From NCBI RefSeq assembly GCF_029543085.1, contig NZ_CP119967.1, positions 434,001-498,000 of the forward strand: 64,000 nt of DNA, in the 5' to 3' direction. Each line of letters begins with the position of its first letter. Positions within the stretch are counted from its first letter, which is position 1. The translations under genes and the position numbers were made by a program. This DNA is from Pseudomonas sp. A34-9. GTDB taxonomy: Bacteria > Pseudomonadota > Gammaproteobacteria > Pseudomonadales > Pseudomonadaceae. Positions 37,140 to 47,377 of the stretch are shown here, in pieces. The notes below the pieces were generated by a model. That model searched no databases. It saw nothing but the letters and a program-made list of their open reading frames with translations, and was not told where the DNA came from.

Positions 37140-39359
37140 TCAATATAAATCGACAGGGTCGACATCCAGCGACCAACGCACCGCGCGTCCGCTCGGCATC
37201 TGCTCCAGCACCAGCAACCAACTCGCCAGCAATCGGTGCAGCGGCGCTCGCGCCGTCGCCTGCAACAATAGTTGCGCGCGATAACGGCCGGCGCGGCGCT
37301 CCATCGGCGCCGGCACCGGCCCGAGCAATTCGATCCCGCTCAGATTCTGTTCAGCCAGCAAACGCTCGGCTTCGCTACACGCCTCATCGAGAAAACCTTC
37401 CGCCTGTCCGGGTTTGTGCGCTTCGGCACGCAACAACGCCAGGTGCGCAAACGGTGGCAACCCGGCGGCGCGGCGCTCGCTCAAGGCCTGTTCGGCGAAG
37501 GCGAAATACCCCTGTTCGGTGAGTTGCACCAATAAAGGATGGTCGGCGAGGTGTGTCTGGATGATCACCTTGCCCGGCTCTTCCGCCCGCCCGGCGCGCC
37601 CGGCTACCTGCACGATCAATTGCGCCATGCGCTCGCTGGCGCGGAAGTCGCCCGAGAACAAACCGCCATCGGCATCGAGGATCGACACCAGCGTCACGCG
37701 CGGAAAGTGATGCCCCTTGGCCAACATCTGCGTGCCGACGAGGATGCACGGCTGGCCCTTCTGAATCGTCGCGAACAGCTGATTCATCGCGTCTTTGCGC
37801 GACGTGCTGTCGCGGTCAACGCGCAGCACCGGATAGTCCGGAAACAGAATCGCCAGGCGTTCTTCGGCGCGCTCGGTGCCGGCGCCCACGGGCCGCAAGT
37901 CAACCTTGTTGCACTTCGGGCACTGGCGCGGGGTGCGCTCGACGTAACCGCAATGGTGACAGCGCAGTTCGCCGTAACGCTGGTGCACGGTCATTCGCGC
38001 ATCGCAACGTGAACACTCGGACATCCAGCCGCAATCGTGGCAGAGCAGCGTTGGCGCAAAGCCGCGACGGTTGAGGAACACCAGCACCTGTTGGCCGTTG
38101 GCGAGGGTCTGGCCGATGGCTTGTTGCATCGGCCCGGAAATCCCACTGTCCAGTGGACGGCTTTTCACGTCCAGGCGCAGGAAACGAGGTTGTTTGGCGC
38201 CACCGGCGCGCTCGTTCAGGCGCAGCAGGCCATAACGACCGGTGTAGGCGTTGTGCAGGCTTTCCAGCGAGGGTGTCGCGGAGCCGAGCACGATCGGGAT
38301 GTTTTCCTGGCGCGCGCGGACCAAGGCCAGATCGCGGGCGTGGTAGCGCAAACCTTCCTGCTGTTTATAAGAGCCGTCGTGCTCTTCGTCGATGATGATC
38401 AGCCCGGGATTCTTCATCGGCGTAAACAGCGCCGAGCGGGTGCCGATAATAATGTCGGCCTCGCCATCCCGGGCGGCGAGCCAGGCGTCGAGGCGCTCGC
38501 GGTCATTGACTGCCGAGTGCAGCAGGGCGATCCGCGCGTTGAAGCGCTGCTCAAAGCGCGCCAGGGTCTGCGGGCCGAGGTTGATCTCCGGGATCAGCAC
38601 CAGCGCCTGTTTGCCGGCTTCGAGGGTTTCACGGATCAGTTGCAAATAGACTTCGGTCTTGCCGCTGCCGGTGACCCCGGCCAGCAGAAACGCGTGATAA
38701 CTGTCGAAGCCGGCACGGATGGCCTCATAGGCGGCGCGCTGTTCGGCGTTGAGCGGCAATTCCGGCTGCGCGAGCCAGTGTTCGTGGCGCGCTCCTGGGG
38801 CATGCCGGCGGATTTCCACTTGCACCAGATTTTTCGCCAGCAACAGATCGAGGCTGTCCTTGCTCAGCATCAGTTTGCTCAGCAACTGATGGGCGACGCC
38901 GTGGGGATGCTGGGCCAGCGTCGTCAGTGCCTCACGCTGGCGCGGGGCGCGGGCGATGCGCGGGTCATCAAGGCTGGCGCCGGGGGTGATCGACCAGAAG
39001 CGCTCTTGACGAGCCTCGGCCAGCTCACCCTGACGCAGCAGGACTGGCAGCGCCCAGCTCAAGGTGTCGCCGAGGCTGTGCTGATAATACTGCGACGTCC
39101 ACAGGCACAACTTGAACAGTGCCGGGGGTAGCGGCGCTGTGGCATCGAGCAGGGCCAGCGCCGGTTTGAGTTTCTCCACCGGCACTTCGCTGGTGTCCGT
39201 GACCTCGACCAGAATCCCGATCATCTCGCGCCGACCGAACGGCACCCGCAGGCGCATGCCCGGCTGCAATTGCTCACGCAGCACGCCGGCCGGGGCTCGG
39301 TAGTCGAACAGGCGGCGCAAGGGCGAAGGCAGGGCGAGGCGCAGAATGGCGTCGGGCAC
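37140..39359 (-). CDS. priA: Primosomal replication restart helicase PriA
   Basis: PriA recognises stalled forks and reloads the replisome. The 739-residue superfamily 2 helicase has an N-terminal fork-binding domain, Walker A GVTGSGKTEV and the Walker B variant IIDEEHDGSYK. Its paired zinc clusters include CHDCGWMSECSRC and CHHCGYVERTPRQCPKC, and GRAGRAEEPGKVIIQT is motif VI. The start is GTG at 39359; the ribosome site is weak. It is divergent from rpmE across 289 bp that contain a REPIN and the rpmE promoter. Confidence 0.96.
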   Translation of the reverse strand: MPDAILRLALPSPLRRLFDYRAPAGVLREQLQPGMRLRVPFGRREMIGILVEVTDTSEVPVEKLKPALALLDATAPLPPALFKLCLWTSQYYQHSLGDTLSWALPVLLRQGELAEARQERFWSITPGASLDDPRIARAPRQREALTTLAQHPHGVAHQLLSKLMLSKDSLDLLLAKNLVQVEIRRHAPGARHEHWLAQPELPLNAEQRAAYEAIRAGFDSYHAFLLAGVTGSGKTEVYLQLIRETLEAGKQALVLIPEINLGPQTLARFEQRFNARIALLHSAVNDRERLDAWLAARDGEADIIIGTRSALFTPMKNPGLIIIDEEHDGSYKQQEGLRYHARDLALVRARQENIPIVLGSATPSLESLHNAYTGRYGLLRLNERAGGAKQPRFLRLDVKSRPLDSGISGPMQQAIGQTLANGQQVLVFLNRRGFAPTLLCHDCGWMSECSRCDARMTVHQRYGELRCHHCGYVERTPRQCPKCNKVDLRPVGAGTERAEERLAILFPDYPVLRVDRDSTSRKDAMNQLFATIQKGQPCILVGTQMLAKGHHFPRVTLVSILDADGGLFSGDFRASERMAQLIVQVAGRAGRAEEPGKVIIQTHLADHPLLVQLTEQGYFAFAEQALSERRAAGLPPFAHLALLRAEAHKPGQAEGFLDEACSEAERLLAEQNLSGIELLGPVPAPMERRAGRYRAQLLLQATARAPLHRLLASWLLVLEQMPSGRAVRWSLDVDPVDLY

Positions 39360-39409
39360 GCGGGGGGATCTCTATAAAACGCAAAATAAGGGGCGAGTGC
39401 AGATCAATT

Positions 39410-39496
39410 GTGGGAGCGAGCTTGCTCGCGAAGGCGGCGTGTCAGGCGCTAAAACATTGGCTGGCACAACGCATTCGCGAGCAAGCTCGCTCCCAC
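39410..39496. repeat. REPIN (GTGGGAGCGAGC family)
   Basis: GTGGGAGCGAGCTTGCTCGC at the left end faces GCGAGCAAGCTCGCTCCCAC at the right end, around a ~40 bp spacer, in the priA-rpmE intergenic region. Confidence 0.9.
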
Positions 39497-39550
39497 AGTG
39501 GAGTGCGTTCAAGGCCGGGAGCCTAGCAGACGGTCGGTCTCGGTGACAGC

Positions 39551-39578
39551 TTGCGTGATTGAAAAGGTCTGGTAGAAT
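39551..39578 (+). promoter_or_regulatory. Sigma-70 promoter of rpmE
   Basis: TTGCGT (39551-39556) and TAGAAT (39573-39578) are separated by 16 bp, with an expected start near 39585 and a ~65 nt leader before rpmE. Confidence 0.55.
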
Positions 39579-39648
39579 CCGCGGCCTAATTACGTGCGGT
39601 ATTCAACAATAGTGTTGGATGGCGGCACGCTAGCTGAGGAAAGACACC

Positions 39649-39876
39649 ATGAAAGCTGATATCCACCCGAATTACCCAGTCATCGCTGTTACCTGCAGCT
39701 GTGGCAACAAGTTCGAAACCCGTTCGACTTTCGGCAAAGCTCTGCCAATCGACGTGTGCAACGAATGCCACCCGTTCTACACCGGTAAGCAGAAGACTCT
39801 GGACACCGGTGGTCGCGTTCAGAAGTTCGCAGACCGTTTCGGTGCTTTCGGCAAGAAACCTGCTGCTGCAGAGTAA
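39649..39876 (+). CDS. rpmE: 50S ribosomal protein L31
   Basis: L31 sits at the subunit bridge on the central protuberance. The 75-residue protein starts [20 protein letters not shown] and has the four zinc-ligand cysteines Cys16, Cys18, Cys37 and Cys40. It is therefore the C+ (zinc-binding) type; a zinc-free paralogue used under zinc starvation would be elsewhere. GAGGAAAG precedes the ATG. Its terminator lies inside the start of the next gene. Confidence 0.97.
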   Translation: MKADIHPNYPVIAVTCSCGNKFETRSTFGKALPIDVCNECHPFYTGKQKTLDTGGRVQKFADRFGAFGKKPAAAE

Positions 39877-39890
39877 GGTTGAAGGGCCCG

Positions 39891-40691
39891 GTGGGCTTTT
39901 CCTCATTGCTGAAAAAGGCGTCCCTTGCGGGCGCCTTTTTTGTGTCCGCGATTTGGCTGTCTGGCGCGCAAGCCTATTGCCCGGCGCCCACTGGATTGAC
40001 CCGCGTCACGGTGCAGCGCGTGGTCGATGGCGACACCTTGCGTTTGAGCGACGGCCGCAGCGTGCGGATGATCGGCCTCAACACGCCTGAGCTGGGCAAG
40101 CAGGGCGGCAGCGATGAACCCTTCGCGGTGGCGGCACGCAAGCGCCTGCAAGTGCTGGTCGATGCCAGCGGCGGACGTGTCGGTTTGCGCGCCGGCAAGC
40201 AAGCCAAAGACCATTACGGGCGTACGCTTGCGCATATTTACAGCGCCAGCGGTGCCAACCTCGAAGCGCAGATGCTCGCCGATGGCCTCGGTTTCCAGGT
40301 CGCCGTTGCGCCGAATGTCGATCTGGTCGCCTGTCAGCAAGCCGCCGAACACAGTGCGCGAAAGGCCGGGCTGGGCCTCTGGCGGCAGTCTCCTGTACTT
40401 AAAGCGGAGCAGATCCAGCGCTCGGGCTTCGCCGTGGTCAGTGGGCGTGTGAGCAAGGTTCAGCGCAATCGCGGGGGAATCTGGATCGAGTTGCAGGACG
40501 CGCTTGTATTGCGCGTTGCACCCAATCTGGTCGGACAATTTGACAAAACCCGGTTGCAGGCGCTGCAAGGCAAGCAGATCGAGGCTCGCGGCTGGATCGT
40601 CGATCGCTCGCGGCGCGGCGGATTGCCATCCGGTCAGTCGCGTTGGCTGCTTCCGCTGACCGATCCATCAATGTTGCAAAGGCTGCGCTGA
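39891..40691 (+). CDS. Secreted thermonuclease-family (SNase-like) protein
   Basis: This ~266-residue protein has a signal peptide (SSLLKKASLAGAFFVSAI, cleavage after AQA) and a staphylococcal nuclease domain. VVDGDTLRL carries the calcium-binding acids, RMIGLNTPE the first catalytic Arg block, and DHYGRTLAHIY the second Arg. A C-terminal ~80-residue part (VVSGRVSKVQRNRGGIWIEL) looks like an OB-fold. The start is uncertain: GTG 39891 is favoured because GAAGGG lies just upstream, TTG 39879 has no spacing from its ribosome site, and TTG 39906 has none at all. The predicted rpmE terminator overlaps its signal-peptide codons. DNA or RNA as substrate is not determinable. Confidence 0.82.
   Translation: MGFSSLLKKASLAGAFFVSAIWLSGAQAYCPAPTGLTRVTVQRVVDGDTLRLSDGRSVRMIGLNTPELGKQGGSDEPFAVAARKRLQVLVDASGGRVGLRAGKQAKDHYGRTLAHIYSASGANLEAQMLADGLGFQVAVAPNVDLVACQQAAEHSARKAGLGLWRQSPVLKAEQIQRSGFAVVSGRVSKVQRNRGGIWIELQDALVLRVAPNLVGQFDKTRLQALQGKQIEARGWIVDRSRRGGLPSGQSRWLLPLTDPSMLQRLR
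39914..39941 (+). terminator. Rho-independent terminator after rpmE, inside the nuclease reading frame
   Basis: AAAGGCGTCC and GGGCGCCTTT pair around a CTTGC loop, followed by TTTTTT. It lies 38 bp after the rpmE stop and encodes the KKASLAGAFF part of the next gene's signal peptide. Confidence 0.75.
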
Positions 40692-40875
40692 CGAAAAAAT
40701 TGTAGACATTTTTTCTGTCGATTGTGAACAGTCAAGCCCTTGTACGCCGTGGCTCTTGGCCCAAAGTCGTAGGGCAGGGCGCTTGACAGGGGTGACCGCT
40801 CAGTCTTGTGGGGACTTTGCGAGGCGCGTATCCTCGCTGACCAGTCTGTCCAACAGTAAAAAGCGGAATGCCAAA

Positions 40876-42144
40876 ATGTCTGATCTGAAAACTGCCGCTC
40901 TCGAATATCATGCCAATCCTCGTCCAGGGAAGCTGAGTGTCGAGCTCACCAAGGCCACTGCTACCGCTCGCGACTTGTCGCTGGCCTACAGCCCCGGCGT
41001 AGCTGAACCAGTGCGTGAGATCGCTCGCGATCCTGAACTGGCCTACAAATACACCGGCAAGGGCAACCTGGTTGCAGTCATTTCCGATGGCACCGCGATT
41101 CTCGGTCTGGGCAACCTTGGCCCATTGGCTTCCAAGCCAGTGATGGAAGGTAAAGGCGTGCTGTTCAAGCGCTTCGCCGGCATCGACGTTTTCGACATCG
41201 AAGTTGACTCCGAAAGCCCGCAAGCTTTCATCGACACGGTAAAACGCATCTCCATCACCTTCGGTGGCATCAACCTGGAAGACATCAAGGCGCCAGAGTG
41301 CTTTGAGATCGAACGTGCGCTGATCGAGCAGTGCGACATTCCGGTATTCCACGATGACCAGCACGGCACCGCAATCGTCACCGCTGCGGGCATGATCAAC
41401 GCCCTGGAAATCGCTGGCAAAACCCTGCCAGACGCCAAGATCGTCTGCCTGGGTGCCGGCGCTGCCGCCATCTCCTGCATGAAACTGCTGGTGAGCATGG
41501 GCGCACGCATCGAAAACATCTTCATGGTTGACCGTACCGGCGTGATCCACTCCGGCCGTGACGACCTGAACCAGTACAAAGCCGTATTCGCTCACGCGAC
41601 CGACAAGCGCAGCCTGGCTGATGCACTGGCAGGCGCTGACGTGTTCGTTGGTCTGTCTGGCCCGAACCTGCTGAGCGCTGAAGGCCTGCTGTCGATGGCG
41701 GCCAACCCGATCGTGTTCGCCTGCTCGAACCCGGATCCGGAAATCTCCCCGGAACTGGCGCACGCTACCCGTAGCGACGTGATCATGGCCACCGGCCGTT
41801 CGGACTACCCGAACCAGGTCAACAACGTACTGGGCTTCCCGTTCATCTTCCGCGGTGCCCTGGACGTTCGCGCCAAGCGCATCAACGAAGAAATGAAAGT
41901 GGCTGCCGCCAACGCCCTGCGTGAACTGGCCAAGCTGCCTGTTCCACAGGACGTGTGCGATGCCTACGGTGGCGCTCCGCTGGAATTCGGCCGTGAGTAC
42001 ATCATTCCGAAGCCAATGGACAAGCGCCTGATCACCCTGATCTCCGACGCCGTGGCCAAGGCCGCGATCGAGACCGGTGTGGCCACCCTGCCGTATCCGA
42101 AGAACTACCCGCTGAAAAGCGTGGATGACGTGTTCAACGGCTAA
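40876..42144 (+). CDS. maeB: NADP-dependent malic enzyme (short form, no phosphotransacetylase domain)
   Basis: The enzyme oxidatively decarboxylates malate to pyruvate, supplying NADPH and pyruvate. The 422-residue protein has the catalytic Tyr/Lys region ([28 protein letters not shown]), metal-binding FHDDQHGTA (158-166), nucleotide fold GAGAAAIS (193-200) and [10 protein letters not shown]. It lacks the C-terminal phosphotransacetylase-like domain of E. coli MaeB (759 residues), as usual in Pseudomonas. ATG 40876 gives [12 protein letters not shown]; upstream in-frame codons are not family-like. A terminator follows. NADP preference is by family, not tested. Confidence 0.93.
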   Translation: MSDLKTAALEYHANPRPGKLSVELTKATATARDLSLAYSPGVAEPVREIARDPELAYKYTGKGNLVAVISDGTAILGLGNLGPLASKPVMEGKGVLFKRFAGIDVFDIEVDSESPQAFIDTVKRISITFGGINLEDIKAPECFEIERALIEQCDIPVFHDDQHGTAIVTAAGMINALEIAGKTLPDAKIVCLGAGAAAISCMKLLVSMGARIENIFMVDRTGVIHSGRDDLNQYKAVFAHATDKRSLADALAGADVFVGLSGPNLLSAEGLLSMAANPIVFACSNPDPEISPELAHATRSDVIMATGRSDYPNQVNNVLGFPFIFRGALDVRAKRINEEMKVAAANALRELAKLPVPQDVCDAYGGAPLEFGREYIIPKPMDKRLITLISDAVAKAAIETGVATLPYPKNYPLKSVDDVFNG

Positions 42145-42165
42145 GTCGTTGTAGCGCTTCAACCG

Positions 42166-42197
42166 AAAGCCCCGGCTCGTGAGAGTCGGGGCTTTTT
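42166..42197 (+). terminator. Rho-independent terminator after maeB
   Basis: AAAGCCCCGGCT and AGTCGGGGCTTT form a hairpin followed by TTTTT, 22 bp after the maeB stop. Confidence 0.9.
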
Positions 42198-42202
42198 ATT
42201 GC

Positions 42203-42409
42203 CTGAAGATCAAGAGCCCCTCACCCTAGCCCTCTCCCAGAGGGAGAGGGGACCGATCGGGGGATGCTTGAGAGCTGCGCCGACCTGAACGCATTGTTTT
42301 GAATCCATAATCGACACAACTCTCTCAGGTCGGTGTAGGACGCCAGACAACTCGGTCAGTCCCCTCTCCCTCCGGGAGAGGGTTAGGGTGAGGGGCTCTT
42401 GATCTTCAG
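42203..42409. repeat. MITE-like inverted-repeat element, copy D (best preserved ends)
   Basis: The arms are 36 bp long and differ at one base: the left begins CTGAAGATCAAGAGCCCCTC, the right ends GAGGGGCTCTTGATCTTCAG. Inner GAGGGAGAGGGG and CCCCTCTCCCTCC hairpins and a GCCGACCTGA / TCAGGTCGGT pair lie further in. It sits between two facing terminators in the 318 bp maeB-mrcA gap, which holds nothing else. Confidence 0.88.
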
Positions 42410-42413
42410 CCAT

Positions 42414-42450
42414 AAAAAAGCCCCGCACTTCTCACGAAGGCGGGGCTTTT
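42414..42450 (-). terminator. Rho-independent terminator after the PBP1A gene
   Basis: On the minus strand AAAAGCCCCGC and GCGGGGCTTTTTT pair around a CTTCGTGAGAAGT loop that itself contains CTTC/GAAG, followed by T residues, 13 bp past the stop. Confidence 0.9.
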
Positions 42451-42462
42451 CAATACCGCGGA

Positions 42463-44910
42463 TCAGAACAAATCGATCGGCGCCTGCTCATCCGCCGGCA
42501 GCGGGCTGCCCGGCGCAGTGCCGTTGCCCAGTTCATTCACTGACGGTGGCGTGTCTTCAGACTTGAACAGCTCGAAGTACGCGCCCGGCGTGCTCGGGGT
42601 CGCCGCACGGCCACTGACCGGGTCCACGCGCAAGCTCAGCAAACCCTCCGGCTCAGGCTGGACGTGCGGCGGCTTGTCCTTCAGCGCAGCCGACATGTAG
42701 TTCATCCAGATCGGCAGCGCCACCGTACCGCCGAACTCGCGACGACCGAGGCTTTCCGGCTGGTCGAAGCCAGTCCAGACCGTGGTCACGTAATCGGCGT
42801 TGTAACCGGAGAACCAGGCATCTTTCGATTCGTTGGTGGTACCGGTTTTACCGGCGATATCGCTGCGGCCCATGGCCAGTGCGCGACGGCCGGTGCCGAG
42901 CTTGATCACGTCCTGCAACATGCTGTTGAGGATGTACGTGGTGCGGCCGTCGACGATCCGCTCAGCCACGGCTGGCGCTTGCGGCACTGCCGCGTTGCCC
43001 GGTGCTTCACCGGCAACCGGTGTAGCGTTCACCGTAAACGAATCTGTGTGCGGCGCGGCGATACCGTCCGTCGCCGAACCACCCTGAGGCACCGTCGGCG
43101 GGTTGGCGACGAACAGCGTGTCGCCGTTGCGGCTTTCGATCTTGTCGATGATGTACGGCGTGATCTTGTAGCCACCGTTGGCGAACGTACTCCAACCGGT
43201 GGCAATCTCCATCGGCGTCAGCGTCGCGGTACCCAGCGCCAGCGAAAGGTTTGGCGGCAGATCCTGCTTGTTGAAGCCGAAACGGGTGATGTAGTCGATG
43301 GTCTTGCCCACGCCCATCGCCTGCAGCAAGCGGATCGATACGAGGTTGCGCGACTTGTACAGCGCCTCACGCAAGCGGATCGGGCCGAGGAAAGTGTTGG
43401 TGTCATTCTTCGGACGCCAGACCTTGTCCAGGTACTCGTCAACGAACACGATCGGTGCGTCGTTGACCAGCGTCGCAGCAGTGTAGCCGCTGTCCAGCGC
43501 AGCGCTGTAGACGAACGGCTTGAAGCTCGAACCCGGCTGACGCTTGGCCTGCATGGCGCGGTTGTAATTGCTCTGCTCGAAGGCGAAACCGCCGACCAGC
43601 GAGCGAATCGCACCGTTCTGCGGATCCAGCGACACCAGCGCACCTTGCGCCTGCGGGATCTGACTGAATTTCAGCGAATTGTCTTTCTGACGCTGCACGC
43701 GAACCAGATCACCGACCTGCGCCACATCCGACGGCTGGCGCGGATTGGCGCCCATGCTGTTGGTGTTGAGGAATGGTCGCGCCCATTTCATTGTGTCCCA
43801 GGCGACGTGTTCTTCGCCGGTGCGGGTCAGCACTTGCAGGCCGTTCTTGTCGACCTGGGTGACGATGGCCGGCTCGAGGCTGCTGATGGTGCGTTGTTTG
43901 GTCAGTTCGCTGGCCCAGGCTTCGCGGGTCTTGCCCGGCAGGCGCGACTCGGGGCCACGGTAGCCGTGACGCTGGTCGTAGGTCATCAGGCCTTCGTGCA
44001 GCGCGGTGTTAGCCATTTCCTGCAGGTTGCTCGGCACCGTGGTGGTGACACGGAAACCTTCGGTGTAAGCGTCGCTGCCATAGCGGCCGACCATTTCGGC
44101 GCGGGCCATCTCGGCGATGTACGGTGCGTTCACTTCCGGAGTCGGCACGTGATAGCTGGCGTTCAGCGGCTCGTTGATCGCGGCGGTGTAATCCGCCTCG
44201 CTGATCTTGCCGAGCTTGTACATGCGCCCGAGGATCCAGTCGCGACGTTCTTTGCTGCGCGCCGGGTTGGCCAGCGGATTGAAGCGCGACGGCGCTTTCG
44301 GCAGACCGGCGATCATCGCCATCTGCGCCAGGCTGACGTCACGGATCGACTTGCCGTAATACACCTGCGCGGCCGCTTCGATGCCATAGGCACGGTTGCC
44401 CAGATAGATCTTGTTCACGTACAGCTCAAGGATTTCATCCTTGGTCAGCTGTCGCTCAATCTGCAGGGCCAGAAGAATTTCGGTGGTTTTGCGCGAGAAG
44501 CTGCGTTCGCTGGTCAGGAAGAAGTTCTTCGCCACCTGCATGGTGATGGTGCTGCCGCCGGATTGAATGTGCCCGCTTTTGACCAGTTGGGTCGCGGCGC
44601 GCATCAGGCTGCTCGGATCGACGCCATAGTGGTTGGCGAAATTGTCGTCTTCAGCACTTAGTAACGCATTAATGAAATTGGGGGGAATGTCGGCGAAACG
44701 GATCGGAGTCCGGCGCATTTCGCCAAATTCTGCGATCAACTTGTTGTCGCTGGAATAGACCCGCAACGGAATCTGCAACTGAATGCTTCGCAGAGCCTCC
44801 ACAGACGGCAAACCCGGACTAAGGTAAAGAAACGCGCCGCTGAGACCTAAAAGCAGTCCGCAGAAAACGGCGACGATGGACCAACCGAAAAATTTCAGCA
44901 GACGAATCAA
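42463..44910 (-). CDS. mrcA: Penicillin-binding protein 1A (bifunctional transglycosylase/transpeptidase)
   Basis: PBP1A polymerises and cross-links peptidoglycan. The ~815-residue protein has an N-terminal membrane helix (FFGWSIVAVFCGLLLGLSGA), a GT51 transglycosylase domain with the catalytic EDDNFANHYGVDP, and an OB-type insert. The transpeptidase domain has SSFKP (nucleophile Ser), SRN of YKSRNLVSIR, and KTGTTN. The start is uncertain: TTG 44910 (MIRLLKFFGW) matches other Pseudomonas PBP1A, while ATG 44967 would add 19 residues ahead of the helix; neither has a strong ribosome site. It is divergent from pilM, a conserved arrangement in gammaproteobacteria. Confidence 0.93.
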   Translation of the reverse strand: MIRLLKFFGWSIVAVFCGLLLGLSGAFLYLSPGLPSVEALRSIQLQIPLRVYSSDNKLIAEFGEMRRTPIRFADIPPNFINALLSAEDDNFANHYGVDPSSLMRAATQLVKSGHIQSGGSTITMQVAKNFFLTSERSFSRKTTEILLALQIERQLTKDEILELYVNKIYLGNRAYGIEAAAQVYYGKSIRDVSLAQMAMIAGLPKAPSRFNPLANPARSKERRDWILGRMYKLGKISEADYTAAINEPLNASYHVPTPEVNAPYIAEMARAEMVGRYGSDAYTEGFRVTTTVPSNLQEMANTALHEGLMTYDQRHGYRGPESRLPGKTREAWASELTKQRTISSLEPAIVTQVDKNGLQVLTRTGEEHVAWDTMKWARPFLNTNSMGANPRQPSDVAQVGDLVRVQRQKDNSLKFSQIPQAQGALVSLDPQNGAIRSLVGGFAFEQSNYNRAMQAKRQPGSSFKPFVYSAALDSGYTAATLVNDAPIVFVDEYLDKVWRPKNDTNTFLGPIRLREALYKSRNLVSIRLLQAMGVGKTIDYITRFGFNKQDLPPNLSLALGTATLTPMEIATGWSTFANGGYKITPYIIDKIESRNGDTLFVANPPTVPQGGSATDGIAAPHTDSFTVNATPVAGEAPGNAAVPQAPAVAERIVDGRTTYILNSMLQDVIKLGTGRRALAMGRSDIAGKTGTTNESKDAWFSGYNADYVTTVWTGFDQPESLGRREFGGTVALPIWMNYMSAALKDKPPHVQPEPEGLLSLRVDPVSGRAATPSTPGAYFELFKSEDTPPSVNELGNGTAPGSPLPADEQAPIDLF

Positions 44911-45012
44911 GGCGTTTGGACATCCAGTGCAAAGAATGAATTTGGCGACGGGGTTCCGGCTACACACAGAACCATCCGCGCGGGCAGTAAAAAGCGGAAA
45001 AAAACGCTGGGC

Positions 45013-45018
45013 ATTATA
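45013..45018 (-). promoter_or_regulatory. Candidate -10 element for the PBP1A gene
   Basis: The minus strand has a perfect TATAAT preceded by GTGCT, about 100 bp upstream of the PBP1A start, in the 216 bp shared with divergent pilM. I find no good -35 at the right distance. Confidence 0.35.
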
Positions 45019-45099
45019 AGCACTTTTCTGCTGGGGGCGTCATTGGCGCTTCTGTCAAGACGGGGTGAAGGAACGCAATGCGTATTACAGAGTCCGTAA

Positions 45100-46190
<1,091 letters not shown>

Positions 46191-46191
<1 letters not shown>

Positions 46192-46757
46192 TGGCGCGGA
46201 TCAACCTCCTGCCCTGGCGCGAAGAGCGTCGCGAAGAACGGCGCAAACGCTTTCTGCTGGCCTTGATCGGCGTGGTGGTCGGCTCGGTCGGTGCGGTGCT
46301 GATTGCCAATCAGATCATCAGCGCGGCCATTGAGCGGCAAGTGGCGCGCAACGACTACATCGGCAAGCAGATCGCCGTGGTCGACGAACGCATCAAGCAG
46401 ATCAGCGAACTGAAGGCACGCCGTCAGCAACTGGTCGAACGCATGCGCATCATTCAGGACTTGCAAGGCAACCGGCAGATCAGCGGGCGAATCTTCGATC
46501 AGTTGGCGCGTACATTGCCGGACGGCGTGTATTTCACCGACGTGAAAATGGTCGGCAAAACCCTGTCGATCAGCGGTGCAGCAGAATCGAATAACCGGGT
46601 TTCCGAGTTGATGCGCAATCTGGATGCCTCTGACTGGTTCGACGCACCGAGCCTCAATGAGGTGAAGGCGACGACCGCAGGCCAGGTGGATCAGGCCAAC
46701 ACCTTTGAACTGACCGTCCGGCAGACCCAGCCCAAGACCTTGGAGGACGAGCAATGA
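46191..46757 (+). CDS. pilN: Type IV pilus assembly protein PilN
   Basis: PilN is a bitopic inner-membrane protein that links cytoplasmic PilM to the periplasmic PilO/PilP complex. The 188-residue protein begins MARINLLPWREERREERRK, whose INLLPWR motif inserts into PilM. A membrane helix follows at ~22-43 (LLALIGVVVGSVGAVLIANQ), then a coiled coil and a ferredoxin-like periplasmic domain. Its ATG shares one base with the pilM stop. Confidence 0.96.
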
Positions 46758-47377
46758 AGCCGTCCAACTGGCTGGAAGGTCTGCGTGACATCGATTTCAA
46801 CGACCTCGATACGAGCAACATCGGCTCGTGGCCGGCGGCAGTGAAAGCCATCGCCGGGGCGCTGTTGATGGTGCTGGTATTGGCGCTGGGCTATAACTTT
46901 TTCATCAGTGATATGGAAAACCAGTTGGAGGCCAAGCGCGAAGAAGAGGCCACGCTCAAGGAACAATTCGCGAGCAAGGCGCGCTTGTCAGCCAATCTTG
47001 AGCTGTACACCCAGCAAATGAAGGAGATGGAAAATACCTTCGGCGTGTTGCTGCGGCAATTGCCCAGTGACACTGAAGTGCCGGGCCTGCTCGAAGACAT
47101 CACCCGCACCGGTCTGGGCAGTGGCCTGGAGTTCGAAGAGATCAAACTGCTGCCGGAGGTCACTCAGCAGTTTTACATCGAGCTACCTATCCAGATCACC
47201 GTCACCGGCGCCTATCACGACCTGGCCACTTTCGTCAGTGGCGTGGCCGGGCTGCCGCGCATTGTCACCTTGCATGATTTCGAACTGGCTCCCGCCAACA
47301 AAGAGGGCGGGCCGAAGCTGCGCATGAGCATCCTTGCCAAGACCTATCGCTATAACGACAAGGGGCTGCAGAAATGA
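46754..47377 (+). CDS. pilO: Type IV pilus assembly protein PilO
   Basis: PilO forms heterodimers with PilN in the periplasm. The 207-residue protein has a short cytoplasmic N-terminus and one helix (VKAIAGALLMVLVLALGYNF, ~30-50). A coiled coil (EAKREEEATLKEQFASKARL) follows, then a ferredoxin-like fold (YIELPIQITVTGAYHDLATF). It overlaps pilN and pilP by four bases each. Confidence 0.95.
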   Translation: MKPSNWLEGLRDIDFNDLDTSNIGSWPAAVKAIAGALLMVLVLALGYNFFISDMENQLEAKREEEATLKEQFASKARLSANLELYTQQMKEMENTFGVLLRQLPSDTEVPGLLEDITRTGLGSGLEFEEIKLLPEVTQQFYIELPIQITVTGAYHDLATFVSGVAGLPRIVTLHDFELAPANKEGGPKLRMSILAKTYRYNDKGLQK

